A stretch of DNA of 64,000 nucleotides from Aphrophora alni (lineage: Eukaryota; Arthropoda; Insecta; Hemiptera; Aphrophoridae), in contig OY740770.1 in the NCBI GenBank assembly GCA_963513935.1, positions 89,230,345-89,294,344 on the forward strand. Reading direction: 5' to 3'. The notes beneath the pieces are model-generated. The model was not told the origin of the DNA and did no database searches. It worked only from the letters and a program-made list of their open reading frames with translations. Below are positions 13,301 through 23,090 of this stretch, in pieces. Made by a program: the position numbers and the translations under genes. The stretch's first letter is position 1. Every line of letters starts with the position of its first letter.

Positions 13301-15064
13301 ACAATCAGCCTTCACCCTGGTGATGGATTTAAAAGCCTTGGTGTTCTTCAATTTTTTAAAAAGGGCTTTAGAAATGACGCATCTTACTGAACCGGAGTCC
13401 AGCAGAGCCTTAACTTTAATTTGCCCAAAAGCTACTTCCACCAAAGGCAAAAACTGATCGTTCAGACCCCTAGATTTAAGAGAAATGTTATTTTTTTTTT
13501 GAAGTTTGCAGTTGGAAAGCTTAGAGCTGGAATAGGTTTGCCTGGACCTATTCCGTAGAGAGAAGAATTTACAGCCCCAGATATAGTGACCGGGTATGCC
13601 ACAATGATAACAGATGGGAGTAACGTAATTTTGAATTTTATTGCCGAAATTGTTTCTTCTTGAATAGGAAATTGAGTTTAAATTTTGAAAGGGAGGTTTA
13701 TTAAAAAAATGTGGTTTCGTGTTATGTTTAAATCCGATGTGGTTGGTTTTAGAAAGGGAGGCTGGCCTGGAGCTACCAACTAGACTCCAAACCTGCCTCC
13801 GTTTTTTTGGAGGATATTGCCTTGTTGGAGGCCGGTTTCGACACTCTGGGCTTCTATGTCCCGGCTGCCCGCAACTGTAACAGACTACAGGTCTTGTAGG
13901 TCTAAAATCAGGACTTTTAAACTCAGGTCTCTTTAATGGAGCCCTTTGCCTGTCAGTGTACATGATGTTATTTACGTGAGCGCAGAGTCGATCTAGATCT
14001 GCGAAATTTTTAGGCTTAGTCGCAAAAACTAAACAGTTGCGGACTTCCGGAGACAGTCCCTCCAGAATGACGTCCGTGACCTCCAATTCGGACTTATCTA
14101 AATTAAGTGTTTCTGCAGCCTCTTTAATTTCATTTACAAAGATGTGCACCGCCTCGTTAGTCTTCTGGGGCCTATAAAATAACTCCTGCACTAAAGAAGC
14201 TAACCGTTTTGATGGTATAAAGAGACTTAAGGCCTCTTTATGAAAGGTATTAAATGCCTGATGTCTAATCAGACATGAATTTAAAGGGCCCTGAGCATAG
14301 GGCATCAGAACATTATTAATGTTTAAGGCTACGTCCGGGTAAGTTTTAACTATTTTTAAAGAAATTTTAAAAAAATTTAATAATTTGTCAAGGTCGAACC
14401 CATCTGTCTGAGGAATTGTCTTAATTATTTGTTCGGCAGGATGACTTAATTTTCCGTATAAGGAAATGTATTGACAGCCTTTCGAGCTGCTAGGTGTAGT
14501 TTGCTGAGCCTCAGCCTGCGGCGTGTCCGCAAGGAGATTTGGCCCATTAGACCGAGATGGCTCTGCAGAGCTAGCTTTAGTGGTTCCCCCAGAGGGCGTT
14601 AGCGGGATGCTTACGTTTAGTTTTAGAGGAGCAACGGTTTGCTCAAAGGCTTTAAATTTTTCTTTGAGCGTAGCGAAATTGTTATGTAGCTCGGCCAGAT
14701 CCCGTGGCACGTTGTTGTCTGCTACTTTTAGTTGTTCAGTGTGCACCCGATTTAGGAACTCTAGTCGTCTTCCGAAGACGTTTATGCGCGCACGAACACG
14801 AATCATTTTGATTCCTCTTTCGGAATCGAGGTTCTCCAGGTCGTCTTGCAAGACAAACAAGGAGTTCCGGGCTAACGCTATCTGTTGCAAGAGGATGTCT
14901 TCAGTGAAGTTTCCCATTTCGGGCTCGACGCTGTTCTGCAGAAGGGACCTAAGAGAGGTTCGCATTTTAGCTACAATGTCTTTTTCACCACCTCTAGCTA
15001 CTACCTCAAAAGCAAGCTCGGTATTCTTTAACGAATCCACTAATCGCAGCAAATCCACTGCCAT
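10355..15064 (-). CDS. gag-pol: Gag-Pol polyprotein of a Ty3/gypsy retrotransposon
   Basis: A single 1569-residue frame with no stop or frameshift encodes every retrotransposition function. In order: a Gag region with helical, charged sequence (about 1-370); two CCHC zinc knuckles (about 395-408 and 485-498); a retropepsin with DSG at about 556-558 and an ILGSD-type flap partner near 628; reverse transcriptase (about 740-930) with catalytic D817 and YLDD at about 879-882; RNase H with TDAS near 1027, E1068/E1070 and D1095; an integrase HHCC zinc finger (about 1232-1272); the integrase DDE core at D1301, D1361 and about E1396; and a GPF module near 1531. There is no chromodomain and no env. 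Gag and Pol share one frame, so no gag-pol frameshift is needed. The start chosen is the first Met after the leader, and the product MAVDLLRLVD begins a plausible Gag. Confidence 0.95.
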   Translation of the reverse strand: MAVDLLRLVDSLKNTELAFEVVARGGEKDIVAKMRTSLRSLLQNSVEPEMGNFTEDILLQQIALARNSLFVLQDDLENLDSERGIKMIRVRARINVFGRRLEFLNRVHTEQLKVADNNVPRDLAELHNNFATLKEKFKAFEQTVAPLKLNVSIPLTPSGGTTKASSAEPSRSNGPNLLADTPQAEAQQTTPSSSKGCQYISLYGKLSHPAEQIIKTIPQTDGFDLDKLLNFFKISLKIVKTYPDVALNINNVLMPYAQGPLNSCLIRHQAFNTFHKEALSLFIPSKRLASLVQELFYRPQKTNEAVHIFVNEIKEAAETLNLDKSELEVTDVILEGLSPEVRNCLVFATKPKNFADLDRLCAHVNNIMYTDRQRAPLKRPEFKSPDFRPTRPVVCYSCGQPGHRSPECRNRPPTRQYPPKKRRQVWSLVGSSRPASLSKTNHIGFKHNTKPHFFNKPPFQNLNSISYSRRNNFGNKIQNYVTPICYHCGIPGHYIWGCKFFSLRNRSRQTYSSSKLSNCKLQKKNNISLKSRGLNDQFLPLVEVAFGQIKVKALLDSGSVRCVISKALFKKLKNTKAFKSITRVKADCVTASGKRLPISYSCRLHLKMEHCSWNVDFLVAHKLSCPLILGSDFISKTGLVLDLSAKNFYFKFSRSIVFPLCNFSNSAYKPIVSTTSESTAPDPLGHLQKDDKNAILKIINDFPQVLTKRLGLTHLVEYDIQLKDNTPVKCSPYQLAPPKMEYLREHINELLDSGVVEPSRSAYASPVFLVQHPEKKTRMVIDYRRLNQNIVVEAVPLPNLHQSFNWFVGAKYFTVFDLNSAYHQIPLSQKSKQITSFCTPWMLYQFTRVPFGLCTGAQVLTRLLDQVFHDIKFKFIFNYLDDLVIYSKTWEEHQKHLREVLTRLRRAGLTVNPDKVRFAVNEISFLGHLVSSRGVQIDPSRTKAIRNFPQPKNPKAVSRFIGMVNFFAKFIPNFAEHAAPLNLLRRKGQKFSWQAEQEKAFKHLREAITQPPVLRMADFAKPFILQTDASSVALGAVLLQEIDGSRQPIAYASRTLTPAERKASSAYEAECLAVVFGVEKFRQYLEHREFLLETDNQALSWLLARPRQLGKLGRWIAKLASLKFKVAHIRGTQNIIADSLSRMFEPENFNEENVTFSCTSLLTNFPLAFHDIQTHQKADPILKNIIADLEQNISSEKYCLSKGVLCLKNHLEKPTRIYLPQSLVDLVINYHHDSVVGGHLGVLKTLFKVKENFYWPTLKQDVTSKVRACSVCAVSKPAHNSKLGYLASTVPNRPMEKLHIDYVGQLPRTKQGYNMILVAVDQFSKFTWLMPVRDATSHSTIKALSQNIFQNFGFPKIIISDNAQCFVSHVFRNFCFSRGIKHATLSPYHPQPNNAERLNRNLKAALIAYHSKNQSSWDDSLCWLQLAFNFAHHETLKATPFSILFNFLPNTPLSLSWNIHDLLPKPNTNPSQVWRQAKDNIMKAHQKAEKTYNKFRKPHLYKINDLVWCKTHPLSSAIDKRAAKLMPRWSGPFRIIDFLTPVTVALSFANSPRFIKKAHVEQLKPHHIN

Positions 15065-15736
15065 CTTAACTGTTGCTGATAAATAAAAAAAAATTTAATC
15101 AAGTGTTTTTAAATAAAAAAAAATTTCTTTTAAGATGATGTAAAAAAGGTGAAAGAGCCAGAGAAAGACTCAAGAATTATATGTAGTGTAGTTGTTGTGT
15201 ATATATGTGTGTGTGTAAGTATGAATTGATACAGACAAGCGAAAGAAAACTCGAGAAAATTTTTTTGAAGGAGATTTTGAAATTTTTTTTTGTTTTTTTT
15301 TTTTTGTTTTTAACTATTTTTGGATTTTATTATTTATTTAAATTTTTTTTTGGATTCCCGAATGAGCCCGCTGTCTGGATCAAATTCAGTGAATGACTAG
15401 GGTGCAGTGTATGTAAATATATATATATAAAAAAAATATTTAAGCAGACAAAATAATAAAAAAAAATTTTATCGAAATTGGTTTAGAAGTTTTTGTGTAA
15501 GTGTTTATAAAAATAACTAAATAATAAAAAAAAAAGAGACTATAGATTTATAGAGATTTAAATATTTAAACTAAATAAAAAAAAAATTTCATCAGCAACA
15601 GTTGTGCAGTATTTGAAAAAGCTGCAAAACATAAAAAAGAGCCTTGTTTACAAAGATAATTTTGAATTTAAATTTAGATAGTTCCAATGCAAAATTTTGA
15701 AAATTAACTACGGTTCCAGAATTTAAAATAAACCAC
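15065..15736 (-). other. 5' leader of the gypsy element
   Basis: About 670 bp of A/T-rich sequence separate the primer binding site from the gag-pol start codon. Long A and T homopolymers dominate. It is untranslated leader and probably holds packaging signals, but none can be identified by eye. Confidence 0.6.
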
Positions 15737-15748
15737 GCTCTGCTACCA
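15737..15748 (-). promoter_or_regulatory. Primer binding site, initiator tRNA-Met-like
   Basis: The minus strand reads TGGTAGCAGAGC, six bases inside the 5' LTR. Its first 11 to 12 bases are complementary to the 3' end of eukaryotic initiator tRNA-Met, whose acceptor stem begins AGCAGAG and which ends CUACCA. The identification uses remembered tRNA sequence and should be checked against the host tRNA set. Confidence 0.75.
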
Positions 15749-15754
15749 AAAACA

Positions 15755-17826
15755 TGTTACCAGGGGACTTAAATTTAATAAAGGCGGAACCAAAATGGTA
15801 ACAATGTTTGAAAAGAAAAATAAAAAAAGACAAGGACAAATTTAGTAATTAACAAGGCTCAAGTTTATTGAAAGCAGAAGGAAATTTCGGCGCTTCAGAC
15901 TTTGTCATTTACAACAAAAGACATCCTGACACAAATCATCAATAAAAAAAAAACTTATGATTAACAATATCATAAATTGTAAAAGTTATAAGCCCTTAAT
16001 TGTAACATATAATAATTTAGAAAAAAAAATTTAATCAACAGATTCTAAAAATTTATCCCCCCTTTTAATATGTATATTTATAGTTACAAAAATTTAACAA
16101 AAAAAACAATGAGCACAGCTTAATAATTCACAGAATTATAATTAATCAAAAAAAAAGATTATACGCCCTTAATGTAAAAGTATAATAATAAAAAAAAAAA
16201 AATTTAATCAAAAGATTCAAAAAAAAAGAAAAAAACTTATCCCCCCCCCTTTTTTAGTTTATAAGATGATAGTTTCTTTTTAAACAATTACAGAATTTAA
16301 CAAAATATAAAAGAGTTTGATATTTTAAGTTCAAAAATCATATCTATAGTTAACATGTTTATCACTAAACTAAAGATACATAATATAACTGGTTTGAAAA
16401 ATTTCTTAAAAACTATATTGGCCAAATAAATTTATATATTTTAAACAAACAAAAAAAGGAATTTAGAATTTTGAAATTTTGTTAATTGACGTCAATTATT
16501 TTAATTTGGAAATTAACCTCTTGGAGGTTGTTAGGACCGAAAATTGCATGCAGGCTCCACCCAATAATTGTTTTTTTTTATATATTTTATAATTAACTAC
16601 ACAGGTCTACATTTAGAAAATAGTCTTAAGGAACACATATTTGCGAAAGTAAATTTAGGCACATATACAAAATGAGTTAGTTAAAGTTCTGTAAAGTCAG
16701 CTGTAGAAAAAGACATCACTTTTATGCACTTGAAAATGTGAAGTTACGTTATACAAAAAAACGTGTTTTGCCAACAGGACGAAACTTGTTAGGATGTTTC
16801 GTTGGTTTGCGCAATGTGAGACAAGAATTTCTTTATTTCTCCAATTTCTCCTATTTGTCCTACCAGCATATTAGCTGTGAGCAAAAAACATGTTCTTTTA
16901 GTGTCTGTACAAAATCAGACATGTTTTAGCATTAATGTTCATCATTAAAGAAATATCTGATTATTTGCCAAAATTAAAGAAAATTGATTGTATAACAGAA
17001 ATTCGTTAAGATGGTACTTAAAAGCTTCTTAGATTATTATAAATCTATTTATATATATTTTAATTTTGTTTAAAAGAAAGCTTGTATAAGACTTGTAAGA
17101 TTTTGCAAAAGCTTGTAAAACGAAATTTTCTGATTTAGAAGAAATTTCCTCAATTGTTTTATATTTGACATGTTCATATTCTGATCATTTAATGTTCAAC
17201 ACTAGTTTGCACTTATTTCACAAAAATGTTCAAAACGTAAAATGTGCCTTTGCAAGATTTTGTAAATGATGTTTTAAGAAAAGAAAATTTTTATAATCAT
17301 TTAGTTTCAAAAGGAAATAGAATATTGAATAAAACATGAAATACATATTTTAAAGAATACATGATAATTAACAAATTATTTTAAAAATTAACAAAATTTA
17401 TAATATGACAAAATCTGTAAGGTTGAAGTACCTGGTAAATCCTGTCGCAGATCACGTGAGGTAGTACCGAGAAAATGATGGTTAATTTTAACATTTTTGA
17501 ACCAGATTATTAGACTAAGGCGCACAATTAGTAATTTAACATGATGTTTTAGAAAGACGGTAATTTTGAGAGAAGAAAGAAAAACTTTTAGCTAACGGAG
17601 TTATGAAGAGAGTAGACCATGTTGTTATCGCATGTAGACTGTGGACCGGTAATCGAGAAGCTAGCTTGACCGGCGAAAATGTACTTTGGTTTCAAGTATC
17701 AGGTGATGCTTGGTTTAGGAGCGGGCCGCTAGATGCCAGCATCTGTCAAGCGACGGAAAGTGGAATGTATATTTACGAAATGAGTTAAGTTATTGCGGAA
17801 GTGCTTTTTTGGATTTAAATGCTACA
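15755..17826 (-). repeat. 5' LTR of the gypsy element
   Basis: This is the upstream copy of the 2072-bp repeat and should hold the promoter driving minus-strand transcription towards gag-pol. It is followed on the right by ATTT, the second copy of the target duplication. I could not assign a TATA box or start site with confidence in sequence this AT-rich. Confidence 0.95.
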
Positions 17827-17830
17827 ATTT

Positions 17831-20577
17831 TATCAGTAGGTCTACATACAACTAACTGTTGCAAAAACAATGCACTCAAAAAATATAATTAAATGTGTTA
17901 AAACTATTAGTTAGTTTCGTGTTATCTATTTTTTTTTTAATTTTTTTTTTTTAAGTTGACTCTTTGAACAAGTTCATGTAGTTTCTTAGTGATTGTATTC
18001 GACTTGAAAATGGAGACAACGAAGTTCCGAAACCGGTACTCCAGCAACTCAGAGAACCGTAGAAGGAACAGGAAGGTAAATTATTATTTAGTGAGTACCA
18101 AAGTACTTTTTAAAATTATCCAAGGAAATTTAATAATGAAAAAAATATATAATCCATTAGGAGGTATGCTATCAGTTTATTTAAATTTTAGATCTAATAA
18201 TAGAATTCACGATGCCATACTAATTCATCATACATATTCATTATTCCCCTAATTATTTCCGTTTGTCAACTCTTTCACATTGTATCTATTAAACACACAA
18301 TCAGAATTTATTCAATAATGCATCATATTACACGGCATAGACAAAACAATTCAACCTCTCAATCATTACTGAAGATATAATTTGTAAATCTAGAGACAGC
18401 TAAATTAGTTTTTGTTTTTGCGAAGCTGACCATGAAATAATAGTAGGTGCTGTTATTCTTGTTAATATCAGGATGATATAATGTACAACCAATCTACACC
18501 ATCAAGATTTTAATACTTTTTATATAATATAAATACTTGTAAATGTTTCATATTATTATGTTTTTAATTCAAAACTTTTTAAAACTGCCACAATTTCAAA
18601 TAATTTTACAATTTTACAGAGTAACGAAATTGTTAAAACTAGTGACAGAACAAATTTCAACATAATGTCAGAGCAAATAATACATGCTATATACTACGCA
18701 CTTCTGTATGGTCCATACTAAACATTTCATGTATGTTTAATCTATGATTGTGGCCCTATGTGAATTCACGAAGGTAAAATCACTTTCATTTCTAATTTTC
18801 AAAGCGCTGATGTAAACAATATTTACAAATAGTTTAAATACAGTTTGTTCTATTGTAAAGAATATACTGATGATACAAACATACCTTGGAACCATCAGTT
18901 TTTACAACAATAAACTATAGATTATATTAAAACGTAATTTAGCTGAGTGTCCATTATTGAATAAATATTTTTTTTCGATTTTGTCTGGAAGGAACTTTTT
19001 TTTGTAAATTAAAATCGGGCCGCTCCCAAAATGGTAAATAAATTTGACTAACGAGTTTTGTCCAATTCTTGTTTTTTTCATCTTGTTCTCCTGGCTGAAT
19101 ATTTAAAATGAAATAAAGAATCGGTGACGTTGTAGTACCCGGTTCATAGATATTCCATAAATTTTCATTTCATTTAACGTCCATACTTTATGTCCATTCA
19201 GATAATGAGTCCATACAATAAGTGAAACCTCTGATAAAAAAATATCGAAAGTAATATTTTTCAACGCGTGGGATTTCTACAGATCATAATCTGACCTGCA
19301 TTGGATGAAACGTACCCACATCAATTGCTCCAAGCCACGCTTCGTGTCAAACTATTAATAGACACTGTAATTATTATTTTGAAAATTTTTTTTTTTATTG
19401 GTTAAAACGTCTTTACGACTGTTAGACATAAATATTGTTAACTATTTACGTTGCTATATAACGTAAATACTATATTTATGTTAGTAAATATCATCTTCTC
19501 AAAGTATCATACTTTATTTTCCATACGCAACTTAACTTTCTTACACATCTTTCAGAGTAGTTGTATTCATGACAAAGGCGTGGGTTGTGGAAATATACAC
19601 GGCCTCCTTCAGCTCACTAATTATTTATAAGGGATCGTGTAGAACGATCCTCCTCTTTTCAAAAAATATCTGGCATTGCAAAATTGAACAATCTTGATAA
19701 AGTTGCCCTAAATAAATCTTATCCGTTCTTCAAATACGTTACGGAGTAGCGACATGGAGGTCGGGGAATTGTGTTCTGAAACACGAAGATTTTGAAAGTA
19801 GGCTAGGCATTATTAATTTCAATTTCATTGAATGAACAGATAATATCTCTTCAAGTTGATGGTATCTTCTCACAATATCGGTCTCACAAAACGTCTTTAC
19901 GAAATCTCCTTGCTACTTTTACAGAATACAGAGTATATTATAGAATTGCAGAAGGATTCTCAGTGCTGTTTGTTTTTGAACGTTTTGTTTTGTGTTTAGA
20001 GAATTTATCTACCCTGATATAGCCAAGCCGAGTCAATTAAAAACCAACGTCTAACGTATTTATAGTATGTTTATTATAATGAAATATCTATTACAACTTC
20101 AGCAAAAAATTATCCATAACCTGTTTTTAAACGTAAATATCATTTATTTCTAGACACATGATCATCTTTATGTAAGGAAATAACTTTATTTATATACAAT
20201 TTAAAAAAAAATTCTTACCATGGGCGGTATTTTATATGAATTAATTGTAGGCTACAGTTAAAAATCAAATTTATTACCAGCAACCTTTAATTAAGCTCTG
20301 TTATTTAGTTATCTCCATGTTAACTATTTGGGTGAAGTATTTAGTATATCTGTTAATTAACCATAAGTAGGATGCCCCTATAACAAATAATGAAGTATTA
20401 AAAATCAATTATATTATTCTTTAATCATCTGAACTAAATAATTATAAGAAAGTAAAATAATAAATGTAACAAACCAAGCCCGCTTATTAAGAAACATGGA
20501 ACATATTTCTTAAAATTAATAAAGTTTAACTTTATATATTGTATATATATATATATATAGACTTAACTATAGGATTT
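17831..20577. other. AT-rich sequence, no gene seen
   Basis: Small frames (87 codons at 17989-18252 and 64 codons at 19828-20022) show no recognisable domain and look like chance. A copy of dispersed repeat family A lies at 18237-18372. Slightly GC-richer patches near 19120-19340 and 19690-20030 may be old transposon fragments, but I cannot name them. Confidence 0.5.
18237..18372 (-). repeat. Dispersed repeat family A, copy 1
   Basis: The reverse complement of this stretch aligns with 55812-55935 and 57572-57690, and the stretch itself aligns with 33424-33535. Shared blocks include TTGTTTTGTCTATGCCGTG and TGATTGTGTGTTTA. The family is not recognised. Its length of about 120-135 bp suits a MITE or SINE fragment. 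Confidence 0.65.
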
Positions 20578-21038
20578 CACGAAGAAGAAATGAATCCTTC
20601 AAGCGTAGAAAAAACTACATTTCATTTTCGACTGAAACCGGACATTACGAATTTTAAAGCATGGCGTTTGGTCACAAGAATAGTCCTTATACGTTTTAGA
20701 GAATTATGAATAATATTTTAAGAGGAATTCAAAACGAAACATGCCTAGTATGTTTAGATGATATAATATATAAAACCAGTCTTCAAGAACACATAGAAAA
20801 ACTTAGATACGTTTATGACAAATTATGGAATGCAAACTTTAAAATTCAACAAGACAAAACAGAAGTTCTTCGAAAAGAAATATTAAGGACACAGTAACTG
20901 CAAATAGAATTAATTAAACATAATTCAGATAAGGTTTAAATTATAAAATGTTAACCGATTCCTAAAACGAGTAAATAAATTATAGGCTATCAGGGACTAC
21001 AAGGATACTAACGGATATTTATTAAGTACTTTGCTAGT
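20578..21038 (+). pseudogene. Decayed Ty3/gypsy reverse transcriptase (17.6/297-like)
   Basis: Fragments of an RT palm and thumb are readable on the plus strand with stops and frame changes. A short frame (20706-20897) begins with a MNNIL motif and carries LDDII, the YxDD-type catalytic box, followed by the usual SLQEHIEKL helix region. Just upstream a shifted frame recalls the sequence before the palm (the DP-S-V-K-T-F-like stretch). At 20955-21035 the post-thumb PIPKT and GYYR-like segment can be recognised with errors. The copy is clearly dead. It continues as RNase H after the inserted transposase relic. Confidence 0.7.
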
Positions 21039-21039
21039 A

Positions 21040-21776
21040 GAGGGTGACGCAAAAGTCACTTGACAGTCGATAAACATAAAATATTATATAAAAGCAAATT
21101 GACAGAAAGACGTAGTACAACTGTTTAAACCCGTGATGTTATAATTACAAAATATTGATAAATATGCGTTGTCAAGTTTGCGACAATGCAAACACAACAG
21201 TCGGTCTAGTAACTTGTGAAAGTTTTATTAGAGCAACAACTCAATCAACCAAGTGTGAGTGTATTAGGGGCAATGTCATCATTTGGCGATCTTGGGCCAT
21301 AGTTCTTTGATGAAACAATGAAAGGAGATAAATATTTCGATATAGTTTTAAATTACGTGGTACCAAGTCCCATGACGTGTGCTAAAAACGTCAGGAAATT
21401 TACTTCAACATAATAGTGCTTAACCACATTATGCCACTACAGTCCTCGATTATTTGAACAAAATTTTTGAAAAAAGTGATTTAATGAAGAGCAGATACTG
21501 ACATGCCTCCACGTTCACCAGATATCACGCCTATGGATTATTTTGTACGGGGTTTCGTCAAGGACTTTGTTTATTTTAAAAATCCACATAGCATTGACGA
21601 ATTGAAAGACTACCTATTCGATGCATTCCATGATTTGAACAGTGAAAACGAACTATGAAGTAGACTATGTAACTGTGTTCATTAAAGACTAGAAGAAGGG
21701 TGCAATAATTTACATAAATAATCAAGAGTTTATTAATTTTTTGAAATTTGTAAAAATATATTATACAATGAACCGT
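21040..21776 (+). pseudogene. Decayed Tc1/mariner-superfamily transposase, nested
   Basis: Broken plus-strand frames resemble an insect DDE transposase. In order they show a LGP-FFDE-like segment (about 21288-21315), PHYATTVLDYL (about 21430-21465) and PPRSPDITPMDYF (from 21506), then a VKD-VYFKNPHSIDELKDY stretch to about 21620. The SPD-TP-D motif surrounds the third catalytic acidic residue in this superfamily. Stops and frame changes make it non-functional. It interrupts the gypsy pol: RT sequence stops just before it and RNase H resumes at about 21777. The left end reads GGTGACGCAAAAGTCACTTG. I did not find its inverted copy at the right end, so the right terminus may be lost. Confidence 0.65.
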
Positions 21777-22157
21777 TGTTACAATATCCAGATTTCGAAA
21801 AATAATTTAACGTAAGAAGAGATTCCAGTAATTTGGCAATCGGAGAATTGTGGCGTTTTACCTATCGCATATGCCACTCGAACAATGAATGACAAAGTAG
21901 TCAATTATTTAGCTATATAAAAGGAATTACTTTCAATAGTTTAGGCGACGATATATTTTGACCCTATGTGTAAGGAAGAAAATTAAAAACCTTTCTGACC
22001 ACAAACCACTGCAATATTTATTTCCCGTAAAAAAAAAAAAAAGCCAATTCAAATTTCTTCGGTGGAGACTTAAATTAGAACACGACTATTAAATAGTTTA
22101 TAAAACAGGTAAATTAAATCAGAAGGCTGACGCACTCTCAAGAAAACAACTGAACAT
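21777..22157 (+). pseudogene. Decayed Ty3/gypsy RNase H
   Basis: After the transposase relic, gypsy sequence resumes. Across shifting frames I read a YPDFEK-like start, then SSNLAIG, a YATRTMNDK segment, SDHKPLQYLF, and finally YKTGKLNQKADALSRKQLN, the typical RNase H terminus of 17.6/297-type elements. There are several stops and frameshifts. It continues the RT fragment upstream and precedes integrase remnants. Confidence 0.75.
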
Positions 22158-23090
22158 TAATAACAATAATCCGAAATTTACTGACACAACAATTAATGAA
22201 GACAGTCTAGATGCAATATTAGATTTATCGATCAAAATTTCATAATTTTTTATCAAAATTGGAAATAAAATAATCAATGATTGCCAACCTAGATGAAAGC
22301 TACGACAATGTTTAGTACACGGAAACAATGGAAGATAGCTAACTATGCATTCCAATTATGATGGAAACACAGTAATCGAAATACCAATTTTAGATGAACC
22401 AGTAAATTTAGGAAAAAATAGATAATATTGTCCCTAGTAAAGTAAGAACCCCGAAAAGTTAAAATGCAAATGTAATTTAAAAACAGAAAAACTACATAAA
22501 TATTAGAGATTTCCAAAAATATTTATGACGCTGATATAGTAAAATTTGCAAAAGAATATTTAGAACCAAATATAAAGTATAGTCTATAATTTGAAACTTA
22601 TTTTTACGACAAGTTGCAACTTGTTTATCTTGGTGCTTTAAAAGTTCACAAATGTGGTTAGTTAAATGCATAACTAAATAATTAAATATCGATATAAGGA
22701 TGATATGTAAGAAACAATCAACTATTATCATACAGGTAAAACTAATTATAGTGGAGTTCAGGAAACATACAAACAAATAAAAAGGAAATATTATTGTCTT
22801 AATAATACAAAATGAGGATATAAATGTTCAAAATTTTATAAATAACTTTGAAATATGTATGAAAACAATATACAATAGAATGTATCTAAAATTTGAGATG
22901 AATTTAACACCTATAGCTTCAAGACAACTTCAAACAATTTGTGTTGATAGCCGATTTCTTGAATAGAAAAAACGCAAAAACTTTATGACTGTATTAGGGA
23001 AACTAACTACACAATAAAATAAAGTATCCCAACGATTAAGAATATCAACAAGGAACCACTTCCTGAAATTCCAACCCACGTTTATATTAT
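22158..23090 (+). pseudogene. Decayed Ty3/gypsy linker and integrase remnants
   Basis: Scattered plus-strand matches continue the same element. At about 22755-22870 a QETYKQIKRKYY segment followed by NFINNFEICMK recalls the integrase zinc-binding domain. At about 22890-22960 an LTPIASRQLQTI segment recalls the run into the catalytic core. Frames are broken throughout and the intervening region (22400-22740) is unrecognisable. Minus-strand frames of 78-100 codons over this area are shadows. Confidence 0.5.

Larger units (their letters stand above)
7501..17826 (-). mobile_element. Full-length Ty3/gypsy-type LTR retrotransposon
   Basis: The element is bounded by direct repeats of 2072 bp (7501-9572 and 15755-17826, constant offset 8254) that begin TG and end CA. 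The 4-bp sequence ATTT flanks it on both sides (7497-7500 and 17827-17830) as a target-site duplication. The coding strand is minus, so the right repeat is the 5' LTR. Next to it is a primer binding site matching the 3' end of initiator tRNA-Met, and next to the left LTR is a polypurine tract. One uninterrupted gag-pol frame lies between. The domain order protease, RT, RNase H, integrase defines Ty3/gypsy. I saw no difference between the LTRs, including in homopolymer runs, so the insertion should be recent. I cannot place it in a clade. Confidence 0.95.

Noticed and set aside
14523..15086. 187-codon plus-strand frame
   Set aside because: Antisense shadow of the Gag-coding region of the same element.
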